From NCBI GenBank assembly GCA_041391665.1, contig JAWKNO010000001.1:2170001-2234000 (forward strand): a stretch of DNA of 64,000 nucleotides. The letters are read 5' to 3'. The translations under genes and the position numbers were made by a program. Source of the stretch: Bacteroidia bacterium (GTDB taxonomy: Bacteria; Bacteroidota; Bacteroidia; J057). The notes beneath the pieces were generated by a model that worked only from the letters and a program-made list of their open reading frames with translations, ran no database searches and had not been told where the DNA came from. Below, in pieces: positions 16,825 through 25,791 of the stretch; positions within the stretch are counted from its first letter, which is position 1, and every line of letters starts with the position of its first letter.

Positions 16825-18351
16825 ATGAATTTTCGTATTGAACGTCTTTGTCTGAGCCTTTTTTTGCTACTGGCGGCTTGTGCTAACTCACGGGAGAACG
16901 CACCCGATGAAATACGCAATATCGTGTTTATCATTGGCGATGACCACGCAGCCTATGCCATTGGGGCATATGGCAACCGCGATATTCATACGCCGAACCT
17001 CGACCGGCTTGCCAATGCCGGAGTAATGTTTCGCAGTGCCTACGCCAACGCTCCGGTTTGCAGTGCTTCGCGCCAGTCTTTGCTTACCGGCCGTTATCCA
17101 CACGCAGCCGGCGTTACGCTGCTTCGCACCCCGCTGCCTGATTCACAGATAACCGTTGCCGAACACCTCAAAACCTTCGGCTACCATACCGCGGCCATTG
17201 GCAAAATGCATTTCAACAATCAGCTTTCCCATGGATTTGATACGCTGATTGAGCGAAAAGCCTATCAGAAGTACCTTGAGGCAAATCCTCCGGCTCCTGT
17301 ACCTGATTCTATTGCAGTCAGACCTCCCTGGCATCCGTTTCGGGATCATGCCCGCGTCTGGCTCAACTCGGAAGCATTGCCTTCGGCTTATGCTGATAAA
17401 GATGATATCGGAACCTTTTATGCGCATGAAGCCAATAAGTTTATGGAGGCCAATAAGGACAACCCCTTTTGTATGTGGGTGGGGTTTCACGAACCGCATT
17501 CTCCTTTCAATTTCCCGGTAGAATTCAGAAACAGATTCCAGGGAAAGGATATGAAACTTCCCCAGGGTACGGAAGAGGACGATCAGTGGATTCCTGAAGT
17601 GTTTGCAGACCTTACCGATGAGGAAAAAAAGGGCATTATTGCTGCGTATTATACATCAGTAGAATATCTGGACAAAAATGTGGGCATTATTCTCGACCAA
17701 ATCGAATCACTCGGTCTGGTGCGAAATACCATGATTGTCTATATCGGCGATCACGGCTATTTGCTCAATCATCACAAACGTTTTGAAAAACATATGATGT
17801 GGGAGCCTGCGGTTCATGCGCCAATGATCATTTGCGCTCCCGGCCACTTCCCTTCGGGTATTGTCATAGATCCTTTGGTAGAATTTGTAGATCTCGTACC
17901 AACCTTGCTCGAAGGATTGGGAAAACCGCCGATGGAAACCGCTCAGGGAAAGAGTATGATGCCACTGATCATGCAAAAGAGCTCGCTTCACAAAGATTAT
18001 ATTTTCTCCGAATTTCTGTCCGACAACAAAGCCATGGTGCGGACCAAGGAGTGGAAATATATTTTTAGCACCGGCAAACGCGATCTCGGGCAGGGCTATG
18101 CAACCGGAAACCCACCACCAGGCATTACGCATCGCCTGTATGATCTGGCTGCAGATCCAAATGAAACCACTAATCTGGCTGGTAAACCTGACTACCAGGG
18201 CGTACTGGGCGAAATGCAGAATATCATGATTTCCCACTTCCGGCGTACGCATCCAAATGCAGCAAATGTACCGGAGAGTGATTCTGCCGAAACAGAACTA
18301 GCTGCGTTCTGCGAACCACCGGAAGGGGATGAAGATCCTGATACTCGTTAA
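16825..18351 (+). CDS. Type I sulfatase (lipoprotein)
   Basis: A 508-residue alkaline-phosphatase-superfamily sulfatase. Residues 1-19 form a lipoprotein signal with lipobox LLAAC (Cys19). The metal-binding Asp pair is at 39-40 (IGDDH), and Cys79 in C-S-A-S-R-x3-L-x-T-G (79-89) is the formylglycine position, so an anaerobic or aerobic maturase must exist elsewhere. Further on, YIGDHG and FEKHMMWEPAVHAPMI are conserved sulfatase segments. It probably removes sulfate from glycans at the cell surface. It may be co-transcribed with the CAP gene and is convergent with the next oxidoreductase. Confidence 0.92.
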   Translation: MNFRIERLCLSLFLLLAACANSRENAPDEIRNIVFIIGDDHAAYAIGAYGNRDIHTPNLDRLANAGVMFRSAYANAPVCSASRQSLLTGRYPHAAGVTLLRTPLPDSQITVAEHLKTFGYHTAAIGKMHFNNQLSHGFDTLIERKAYQKYLEANPPAPVPDSIAVRPPWHPFRDHARVWLNSEALPSAYADKDDIGTFYAHEANKFMEANKDNPFCMWVGFHEPHSPFNFPVEFRNRFQGKDMKLPQGTEEDDQWIPEVFADLTDEEKKGIIAAYYTSVEYLDKNVGIILDQIESLGLVRNTMIVYIGDHGYLLNHHKRFEKHMMWEPAVHAPMIICAPGHFPSGIVIDPLVEFVDLVPTLLEGLGKPPMETAQGKSMMPLIMQKSSLHKDYIFSEFLSDNKAMVRTKEWKYIFSTGKRDLGQGYATGNPPPGITHRLYDLAADPNETTNLAGKPDYQGVLGEMQNIMISHFRRTHPNAANVPESDSAETELAAFCEPPEGDEDPDTR

Positions 18352-18354
18352 TCA

Positions 18355-19497
18355 TCAACCCAGGGTAATGCGTTTGCCATCCTGGGCAATAGATTGATAA
18401 ATCGCCTCAATGATTTTCATATCGCGGAGACCTTCTTCCCCCGATATGTTGTGGTCAGCTTCGCCGGTTTTCAGGCTTCGGGCGACGCCGTCCATATGGG
18501 CAGCCTGCTGGTTGATTCCCTGTATCTGCATAGGCCCGTCGCTGGTTTCGCCTTTCAGGCCGCTGTAGCTATACACCGGGCGAATGTCAAACCAGCCATT
18601 TTCAGCAGCTGCATATAATCGCTGAATATTGGAGTTGTAAGTGGTTCCACAGTTGGCGACAGCACCGGAGGGGAATTCCATCTGCCAGAAGATGGTTTCA
18701 TCTACTTCCGCAAATTTGACCGGATCGGTTTTGTATTCCCGTGCCGTGACGGCAATCGGTTCTTCATTGGTAGAATACCGCGCCCCCTGGATGACATAAA
18801 TGCCCACGTCCATCATGGCCCCTCCACCTGCAAGATTTTTGCGCAGGCGCCATTGCGTAGGGTCGCCGATGCGAAATCCAAAACTAGCTTCCACAATCTT
18901 TATTTCCCCATAGACTTTTTCCTTAGCGATACGCATGGCTTCCATGCTAAAGGGATCGTAGTGCAGGCGGTATCCAATATAGAGTTTTCTTTTTGCGGCT
19001 TTACAGGCAGCAATCATTTGTTCGGCCTCTGCAACACTTACGGCCATAGGCTTTTCGCATATGACATGTTTGCCGGCTTTTGCAGCGCGGATGGTATATT
19101 CGGCATGCATGGAGTTGGGCAGGACTACATAGACAATATCGATGTCGGGGTTGTCGGCTATGGAGTCAAAATTTTCATAGTTATAGATATTTTTATCGGG
19201 AATATTGTATTTGGCTTTCCACTCTTCGGCTTTTGCCGGTGTACCAGTGACGATGCCCGCCAGGTAGCAGTCTTTGGTTTCGAGGAGGGCAGGTGCAAGC
19301 TGGTTTTTGGCATAATTGCCGAGACCTACCAGCGCAATGCCGAGCTTTTTCCCGCTTTCATCCTGCGCACAGGCCGAAAGGGCAGAAAGGGAGAGACCAG
19401 AGGTAGCCAGGGCAGCCGCTCCCAGCCCCAGCGAAGACTGGCGGATGAAGGTGCGACGGTTGGTAAGATGTTTGGGTGTTAAGTCAGAATTTTTCAT
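18355..19497 (-). CDS. Tat-exported glucose-fructose-oxidoreductase-like enzyme
   Basis: A 380-residue Gfo/Idh/MocA protein with a twin-arginine signal (NRRTFIRQSSLG, hydrophobic region to about residue 43). It has the NAD(P) motif IALVGLGNYAKN, CEKPMAVSVAEAE with the conserved Lys, and a GGGAMMDVGIYVIQ segment in the substrate domain. The overall pattern is close to periplasmic glucose-fructose oxidoreductases. It is the second Tat-exported member in 5 kb, ends three bases after the sulfatase gene on the other strand and is divergent from the NUDIX-type regulator. Confidence 0.88.
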   Translation of the reverse strand: MKNSDLTPKHLTNRRTFIRQSSLGLGAAALATSGLSLSALSACAQDESGKKLGIALVGLGNYAKNQLAPALLETKDCYLAGIVTGTPAKAEEWKAKYNIPDKNIYNYENFDSIADNPDIDIVYVVLPNSMHAEYTIRAAKAGKHVICEKPMAVSVAEAEQMIAACKAAKRKLYIGYRLHYDPFSMEAMRIAKEKVYGEIKIVEASFGFRIGDPTQWRLRKNLAGGGAMMDVGIYVIQGARYSTNEEPIAVTAREYKTDPVKFAEVDETIFWQMEFPSGAVANCGTTYNSNIQRLYAAAENGWFDIRPVYSYSGLKGETSDGPMQIQGINQQAAHMDGVARSLKTGEADHNISGEEGLRDMKIIEAIYQSIAQDGKRITLG

Positions 19498-19664
19498 AGC
19501 AAAGGGAATTAACAGGATATTACAGGATGATTGAAAAGATAAGGTATGCTATTATAATATTTATCATTTGAGAATAAACAATTTTCCTCAAAAAAAGGGC
19601 TATATTCGAGATTTTAAGCTGAAGAAACTTTTTTTATACTTGCATTTTTCAGTCCCGGTTATCT

Positions 19665-20360
19665 ATGCCTACTATACCGCCTCCCGGATCATTATCCTCA
19701 GTTACGATTGACTGCCCGATTTTTGGCTTTGATGATTTTATGCTGAAAATACTGCTCGTCAAGCGCGATATAGAGCCATCTAAAGGAATGTGGGCTTTGC
19801 CCGGAGGATGGATTTTTAAGCATGAAAATACAGATGATGCAGCAAAACGTATTCTCGAAGAAGCTACCGGGGTGCGTGATATTTACATGGAGCAACTGGG
19901 CGTTTTTGGCGACGTCAACCGATATCCGGGGGAGCGAATTATTACCATTGGATACACCGCACTGATCAACCCGCATAAGTATAAACTCCGCCATGGCCCC
20001 GATGTCAGTGAGGTGCGTTGGTTTGATACAAAAGCTGTTCCCCGCCTTACTTTTGATCACAACGAAATTGTGAAAAGTGCCCTGGAACATCTTAATAAAC
20101 GTTTTCGCGAAGAACCTATCAGCTTCGAACTACTTCCCCGCAAATTTACCCTTCCCCAAATCCTCAGCCTCTATGAGTCAGTACTGGGCATCGAGATGGA
20201 CCGCCGTAATTTCCGAAAAAAAATGCTTCAGCTTGACATCCTTGAAAAGCTGGAAGAAAAACAGAAGGGGGTCGCTCACCGCGCTGCGAGTCTGTATCGG
20301 TTTGATGAAAAAAAATATAAAGAGAATGGCTTTCGTTTTGTGATAAGAGATGGAAAGTGA
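19665..20360 (+). CDS. NrtR/AraR-type NUDIX transcription regulator with degenerate catalytic box
   Basis: A 231-residue protein with a NUDIX domain (about 10-140) and a C-terminal winged-helix region (about 155-225; LPQILSLYESVLGIEMDRRNFRKKM). The NUDIX box spans residues 48-70. Two of its catalytic acidic residues are replaced: position 63 is Ile and position 67 is Ala instead of Glu. That fits the NrtR/AraR group of regulators, where the NUDIX domain senses a sugar or ADP-ribose and no longer hydrolyses. It lies next to the GH3, symporter and GH130 genes, so it probably controls that sugar locus. Hydrolase activity is unlikely but not excluded. Confidence 0.85.
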   Translation: MPTIPPPGSLSSVTIDCPIFGFDDFMLKILLVKRDIEPSKGMWALPGGWIFKHENTDDAAKRILEEATGVRDIYMEQLGVFGDVNRYPGERIITIGYTALINPHKYKLRHGPDVSEVRWFDTKAVPRLTFDHNEIVKSALEHLNKRFREEPISFELLPRKFTLPQILSLYESVLGIEMDRRNFRKKMLQLDILEKLEEKQKGVAHRAASLYRFDEKKYKENGFRFVIRDGK

Positions 20361-20387
20361 TCTGGAATGGATGCCAATGGCCAGATA

Positions 20388-22577
20388 TTACGATTCATTC
20401 AGTTCAAACCTGAGACTCATTTCTCCCACTTTTACCAAAAAACTTCCTGCTTCCAGCAGTTGATTTCCCTCGCTGTCAGGAAAAGTTAAGTGCTGGTTGG
20501 GACGAATAATAAAGGTGCTGATCGTTTCTTCGCCCGGAGCCAGTGTCTTTTTCTCAAAAAAGCGCAGTTGTTTTACTGGGCGGGTAATAGAAGCATATTC
20601 GTCAGTGATATACCACAAGATGGTCTCTTTTCCGGGGCGCGATCCTGTATTTTTGATTTTTACCGTAGCCTCAATCACACCATCGGCAGAAACATTTGGG
20701 CTGCTGATCTGCAGGTCGCTGTAAGCAAAGGAGGTGTAACTTTTTCCTTCGCCAAATTTCGCCATATGTGTTTCATTGTCGGAAAGCATGCGATAATTGT
20801 CCAGATCCATCAGCCGGTGATCATAGGGATAAAAATGCCCTGGCCATGCCGGCCACGAGAAGGGTAGTTTTCCGCTCGGATTTACTTTCCCTGCGATCAC
20901 TTCTGCGATTGCCTGTGCGCCTTCAAAACCCGGCAGCCCCGCCCAGATAAATGCCTGACATTGCGGATATACTTCCCGGATTACCCGGGGTCTTCCCGAA
21001 AGCATGACAACCACAACGGGTTTTCCGGTGGCATGGGCGTCTCTGATCCATTGCTGCTGCCCGGCTTCCAGGGTCAGATCATAGATATTTCCCGAACCTT
21101 CCGAATAGGGATCTTCTCCCACAACCACAATGATAGCATCTGCGTGGACTGCGTCGGATGCCAATGACTCTTTAGTTGAAAGTACCACCTCTGTATCGGG
21201 ATAGATTTTCTTTAAGCCGGTAAAAACAGTGTCCAGATCTTCGGGAAAGATTTCATCTGTATGGGGAATCCAGCGAAGCGTCCAGCCACCGGCCAGCGTT
21301 TTTTTCTGATTTGCATGCGGACCACATACCACCAGCTTTTGGATTTTCTCAGGCTGGAGTGGCAGCAGGTGTTGTTCATTTTTGAGCAACACGATAGACT
21401 CCCTTGCCGCTTCAAGCGCCACATCCGTATGGGCAGGCGTTTTGATTCTGTCAAAGCGGTCATTGCGGGGATAAGGATGCTCAAATAATCCCAGGTCAAA
21501 TTTGAGTTTCAGAATACGGGCGACAGACTCGTCGATTCTCGATTCGGAGATGGTGCCTTCTTCCACCAATGCTTTTAATAACCCACAAAAGTCTGTGGTA
21601 AAAGGTGTCATAGACATGTCGATTCCGGCTTCAATAGCGATACGCACGGCTTCTTTAGGCGTTGAAGCCACTTTGTGCAAAGTGTGCAGCCGGATGACAT
21701 CTTCCCAGTCTGTAACGACCACGCCCTTGAAGCCCAACTGTTCGCGTAGTACATGGGTAAGTAGCCGGCGGGAAGCATGTACAGGCACGCCATTGATTTC
21801 TGATCCGTTGATCATAAATGTTTTTACCCCCGCTTCAACTGCTGCGCGGAAAGGTGGAATAAAATATTCGTACAATACCTGATCGGGAATTTCCGCCGGT
21901 GTGCGATCCCATCCTGATTTGGGTACAGAATAGCCGAGAAAGTGTTTGGCACAGGCGGCCTGCCGGTAAGGTGCTGTTTCCTGATTGTCTTCGATGCCTC
22001 TGATCGTGGCTTTGCCCATGACGGCACATACCAGCGGCTCTTCGCCAAAAGTCTCATAATAGCGAGGAAAACGCGGGTCCCGGCCCACGTCAAGCACCGG
22101 GGCAAATATCCAGTGATGCCCGAGATCTGCCGACTCTAAGCCCGTGATACGGGCCAGTTTTTCCGGAAATCCGGGATCAAATGTGGCCGCAAGGTTGATG
22201 TTGTGAGGGGAAATGGTGCTGTTTTCGATATAGTTTGCGCCATGGACATGGTCAATCCCATAAATGACCGGAATGCCATGGCGGTCGATGCTGAGATTGA
22301 TTTGCTGAAGGGCGAGTGTATATTCGTACCAGGTTTGAGCGGAGACAGCGATTCCATTGAGAAAGGAGCCGATATGATGGTCTCTGATAAAGGCTGTCGC
22401 CTTTTCCGGAGCGAATGAGAAATCATCGCCCGGGCTTCCGTCAGCATTGAGGATAACCTCCTCAAGAAGCACAGAATGTGTGATCTGGGTCATCTGACCA
22501 ATCTTCTCAGCCAATGTCATTGCCCGAAGCAGGGATTGGATTTTCTCTTCTAGGTATGTGTGTGAAATCGTATTCAT
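20388..22577 (-). CDS. Glycoside hydrolase family 3 enzyme (beta-glucosidase type)
   Basis: A 729-residue GH3 protein. The N-terminal TIM-barrel-like domain has CAKHFLGYS (about 209-217) and the nucleophile Asp290 in VVVTDWEDV; the alpha/beta sandwich domain and a C-terminal fibronectin III-like domain (from about residue 630) follow, as usual for the family. No signal peptide is visible, so it probably acts in the cytoplasm on imported oligosaccharides. Specificity (gluco-, xylo- or manno-) cannot be read reliably. It is divergent from the symporter gene with a 142-base spacer. Confidence 0.92.
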   Translation of the reverse strand: MNTISHTYLEEKIQSLLRAMTLAEKIGQMTQITHSVLLEEVILNADGSPGDDFSFAPEKATAFIRDHHIGSFLNGIAVSAQTWYEYTLALQQINLSIDRHGIPVIYGIDHVHGANYIENSTISPHNINLAATFDPGFPEKLARITGLESADLGHHWIFAPVLDVGRDPRFPRYYETFGEEPLVCAVMGKATIRGIEDNQETAPYRQAACAKHFLGYSVPKSGWDRTPAEIPDQVLYEYFIPPFRAAVEAGVKTFMINGSEINGVPVHASRRLLTHVLREQLGFKGVVVTDWEDVIRLHTLHKVASTPKEAVRIAIEAGIDMSMTPFTTDFCGLLKALVEEGTISESRIDESVARILKLKFDLGLFEHPYPRNDRFDRIKTPAHTDVALEAARESIVLLKNEQHLLPLQPEKIQKLVVCGPHANQKKTLAGGWTLRWIPHTDEIFPEDLDTVFTGLKKIYPDTEVVLSTKESLASDAVHADAIIVVVGEDPYSEGSGNIYDLTLEAGQQQWIRDAHATGKPVVVVMLSGRPRVIREVYPQCQAFIWAGLPGFEGAQAIAEVIAGKVNPSGKLPFSWPAWPGHFYPYDHRLMDLDNYRMLSDNETHMAKFGEGKSYTSFAYSDLQISSPNVSADGVIEATVKIKNTGSRPGKETILWYITDEYASITRPVKQLRFFEKKTLAPGEETISTFIIRPNQHLTFPDSEGNQLLEAGSFLVKVGEMSLRFELNES

Positions 22578-22719
22578 AAATCAAATATTGGCTTCCTTGC
22601 GAATATACCTGTCCTGTCCCATACCGAAACAACTCCTGATACAACAGGATGGATGGCGAAAAGTGTTTCCGCATATTTCTTAAAAGTTCCTGTAAAAATA
22701 CCACTATCAGAAATAATCC

Positions 22720-24570
22720 ATGCAGTTACAGGCCATAGATATCGTAATTATTGTCGGATACCTTATTCTGACAATAATCATAGGATTTTATATTTCCAAA
22801 AGAGCTTCCGCCAATATGGAATCCTATTTCCTCGGCGGCAACTCCATGCCCTGGTATATACTGGGAATTTCCAATGCTTCGGGCATGTTTGACATTACCG
22901 GTACGATGTGGCTGGTGGCGCTGATATTTGTCTATGGGGTAAAAAGTATATGGATTCCCTGGCTGTGGCCGGTATTTAATCAGATATTTCTGATGGTATT
23001 CTTATCGATGTGGCTTCGCCGGTCAAATGTTATGACAGGTGCAGAGTGGATCAATACCCGGTTTGGGGACAGGAAAGATGCCAAATTTGCCAACATCATC
23101 GTCATTGTATTTGCATTGGTGAGCGTTATCGGTTTTCTGGCTTATGCGTTTCAGGGGATTGGTAAATTTTCCTATACATTTCTTCCCCATTCCATCGAAT
23201 CTTCAGCTTTTGGTACGATACCATTGACTCCCAATGTGTACGGACTGATTTTTATTGGGATAACGGCCATCTATGTGATTAAGGGTGGGATGTATAGTGT
23301 AGTGCTTACGGAGGTGCTCCAGTTTGCTATTATGACAATTGCCTCGATTTCGGTCGGCGTCATTGCTATTTTTTCAGTTTCGCCCGAAACCATACAGGCG
23401 ATTGTTCCGGATGACTGGCACAATATTTTTTTCGGGTGGAAACTTACCATGGACTGGCAGGGGACGATGGCTTCGGTCAATGATAAAATCGTATCGGATG
23501 GCTACGAATTGTTTACTTTCTTTTTTGTGATGATGGTCTTTAAGGGGGTGCTGGTGAGTCTGGCAGGGCCTGCCCCCAACTATGATATGCAAAGGGTGCT
23601 CGCTACAAAATCTCCCAAAGAAGCCGCCATGATGAGCGGATTTGTTACTGTTGCATTATTTTTTCCCCGTTATATGCTCATTGCCGGAATCGCTGTCATG
23701 GGCCTGGTCGGGCTTCACGAGGTGGGATTTGATCCGATATATAATGCAGCAGAATCAGCTACAGACTTCGAACTGGTACTTCCCTATGTGATAAAAACGT
23801 ATCTGCCGGTAGGTTTGCTGGGCCTGCTGCTGGCCGGACTTCTGGCTGCGTTTATGTCCACTGTTGCCGCTACGGTTAATGCTGCCCCTGCTTATCTGGT
23901 GAATGATATCTATAAAAAATATATTCGCCCCGATGCCACTGAGAAAACCTATGTCAGAATGAGCTATCTCGCCACGATTGCCATTGTGATTATTGGCGTA
24001 ACTTTTGGCTACGCCACCGATTCGATCAATCAGGTTACACAGTGGATTGTCAACGCGCTCTTTGGCGGTTATGCCATCGCCAATGTGCTAAAATGGTACT
24101 GGTGGAGGCTCAATGGTTATGGTTATTTCTGGGGAATGGCAACAGGTATTGCAGCCTCACTGTTACTGCCTTATGTGGACGTTTCATTCATTCCCCTGAC
24201 TCCTGATCTCGCCAAGTTTCCTATCATGCTGATTATTTCTCTGATCGGATGTCTGGCCGGCAGCTACCTGACCGCTCCCCAGCCTATGGCGGAACTGGTA
24301 GAATTTTACAAAACCGTGCGCCCGTGGGGATTCTGGAAACCCGTGCACGATCAGGCAGTGGCAGAAGATCCCGGATTTGTCAATCATTCCTCTTTCCGCA
24401 GGGATATGGTAAATGTACTGGTCGGTATTGTCTGGCAAACTTCCATCATTACCCTGCCCGTTTATCTGATACTTGGAAAATATGTATATTTATTTGCAGG
24501 TCTGGCGGTTACAGTGCTTGCATCCTGGGTGCTGAAACGCAACTGGTATGACAAACTGGAAGAAAACTGA
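22720..24570 (+). CDS. Sodium:solute symporter (SSS family, sugar type)
   Basis: A 616-residue membrane protein with the SSS fold: an N-terminal IDIVIIVGYLILTIIIGFYISKR-like helix followed by the FLGGNSMPW motif, many hydrophobic helices, and GLLLAGLLAAFMSTVAATVNAAPAYLVNDIYKKY, which contains the conserved Na+-site Ser/Thr region of sodium/glucose-type carriers. It should import a sugar or glycoside with Na+. The GH130 gene starts 18 bases downstream, so the two form an operon and the substrate is probably a mannosyl-sugar or its precursor. Confidence 0.9.
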   Translation: MQLQAIDIVIIVGYLILTIIIGFYISKRASANMESYFLGGNSMPWYILGISNASGMFDITGTMWLVALIFVYGVKSIWIPWLWPVFNQIFLMVFLSMWLRRSNVMTGAEWINTRFGDRKDAKFANIIVIVFALVSVIGFLAYAFQGIGKFSYTFLPHSIESSAFGTIPLTPNVYGLIFIGITAIYVIKGGMYSVVLTEVLQFAIMTIASISVGVIAIFSVSPETIQAIVPDDWHNIFFGWKLTMDWQGTMASVNDKIVSDGYELFTFFFVMMVFKGVLVSLAGPAPNYDMQRVLATKSPKEAAMMSGFVTVALFFPRYMLIAGIAVMGLVGLHEVGFDPIYNAAESATDFELVLPYVIKTYLPVGLLGLLLAGLLAAFMSTVAATVNAAPAYLVNDIYKKYIRPDATEKTYVRMSYLATIAIVIIGVTFGYATDSINQVTQWIVNALFGGYAIANVLKWYWWRLNGYGYFWGMATGIAASLLLPYVDVSFIPLTPDLAKFPIMLIISLIGCLAGSYLTAPQPMAELVEFYKTVRPWGFWKPVHDQAVAEDPGFVNHSSFRRDMVNVLVGIVWQTSIITLPVYLILGKYVYLFAGLAVTVLASWVLKRNWYDKLEEN

Positions 24571-24588
24571 TTAGGAGAGCTACGTTTT

Positions 24589-25791
24589 ATGGAGTATTCA
24601 GAATTTAAAGAGAAGGTGCAACACCTATTGCACCAGCATGAGGTGCTTATCCGGCGGATAAACCCCAAACACCCCAACGGAAACGGAATCTATGACAGGT
24701 ACGAATATCCGGTGCTAACGGCTGCACATACGCCTGTTACCTGGCGTTATGACCTTGATTTTCACACCAACCCCTATTTAATGGAACGTATGGGAATCAA
24801 TGCAGTATTTAATCCCGGTGCGATGTTGTGGGAAGATAAGATCCTGCTTATCGCACGTGTTGAGGGAGCCGACAGAAAATCATTCTTTGGCATTGCCGAG
24901 AGTAAAAATGGTATTGACGAATTTCAGTTTTGGGATTTGCCCGTTCTGCTTCCGGAAGTCGAAGACCCGGATGTGAATGTCTATGATATGCGTATGACTA
25001 TCCACGAAGATGGCTGGATATACGGGGTGTTTTGTACCGAAAGAAAAGATCCTCAGGCCCCTCCCGGAGATATGAGTGCAGCCGTTGCCCAATGCGGCAT
25101 AATCCGCACCCGAAATATGCAGGACTGGGAGCGCCTGCCTGATCTCAAAACCCCCTCGCCACAGCAGCGCAACTGTGTGCTGCACCCGGAGTTTGTGGAG
25201 GGAAAATACGCGTTTTACACACGTCCGCAGGACGACTTTATCAACCCCGGCAGCGGCGGCGGCATCGGCTGGGGGTTGCTGGAAGATATCACGCACCCGG
25301 TGATTTCTGAAGAAATCATCGTCAATTACAAAGCTTACCATACAATCAAAGAAATGAAAAACGGCCAGGGGCCTGCTCCGATCAAAACGGAACACGGCTG
25401 GCTCCATCTGGCACATGGTGTGCGAAATACCGCTGCCGGACTTCGGTACGTCCTTTATACCTTTATGACGGATCTGGAAAAACCCTGGGTCGTTACCTAT
25501 GAACCCGGAGGTTATTTTATCGCTCCACAGGGAAAAGAGAGGGTAGGGGATGTCTCCAACGTCGTTTTCAGCAACGGATGGGTAAAAAAAGATAATGGAG
25601 AAGTCTATATCTACTATGCTTCGGCAGACACGCGCATTCATGTCGCGACGACGACGGTAGATAAACTGGTCGATTATACCATCAACACGCCGCCGGACGG
25701 CATGCGCTCTGTTGCCTGTGTGGAAGACCGCACAGCCATGATCCGGAAGAATCTGATTCTCTTACAGGACAAAAAACAATTTGCTAACTAG
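24589..25791 (+). CDS. GH130 4-O-beta-D-mannosyl-D-glucose phosphorylase
   Basis: A 400-residue GH130 (subfamily 1-like) enzyme. The NPGAMLW (75-81), ARVEGADRKSFFGIAES, NVYDMRMT (Asp133, the likely general acid), VLHPEFVEGKYAFYTRPQ, GIGWGLLEDITHP and HLAHGVRNTAAGLRYVLY segments are those I know from Bacteroides mannosylglucose phosphorylase. It splits mannosyl-beta-1,4-glucose with phosphate into mannose-1-phosphate and glucose in the cytoplasm. It lies in an operon with the SSS transporter. Its last eight bases overlap the end of the convergent ThuA fusion gene. The usual partner, mannobiose 2-epimerase, is not in this window. Confidence 0.92.
   Translation: MEYSEFKEKVQHLLHQHEVLIRRINPKHPNGNGIYDRYEYPVLTAAHTPVTWRYDLDFHTNPYLMERMGINAVFNPGAMLWEDKILLIARVEGADRKSFFGIAESKNGIDEFQFWDLPVLLPEVEDPDVNVYDMRMTIHEDGWIYGVFCTERKDPQAPPGDMSAAVAQCGIIRTRNMQDWERLPDLKTPSPQQRNCVLHPEFVEGKYAFYTRPQDDFINPGSGGGIGWGLLEDITHPVISEEIIVNYKAYHTIKEMKNGQGPAPIKTEHGWLHLAHGVRNTAAGLRYVLYTFMTDLEKPWVVTYEPGGYFIAPQGKERVGDVSNVVFSNGWVKKDNGEVYIYYASADTRIHVATTTVDKLVDYTINTPPDGMRSVACVEDRTAMIRKNLILLQDKKQFAN

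Noticed and set aside
24880..25641. 253-codon open frame on the minus strand
   Set aside because: It is antisense to the strongly recognised GH130 gene.
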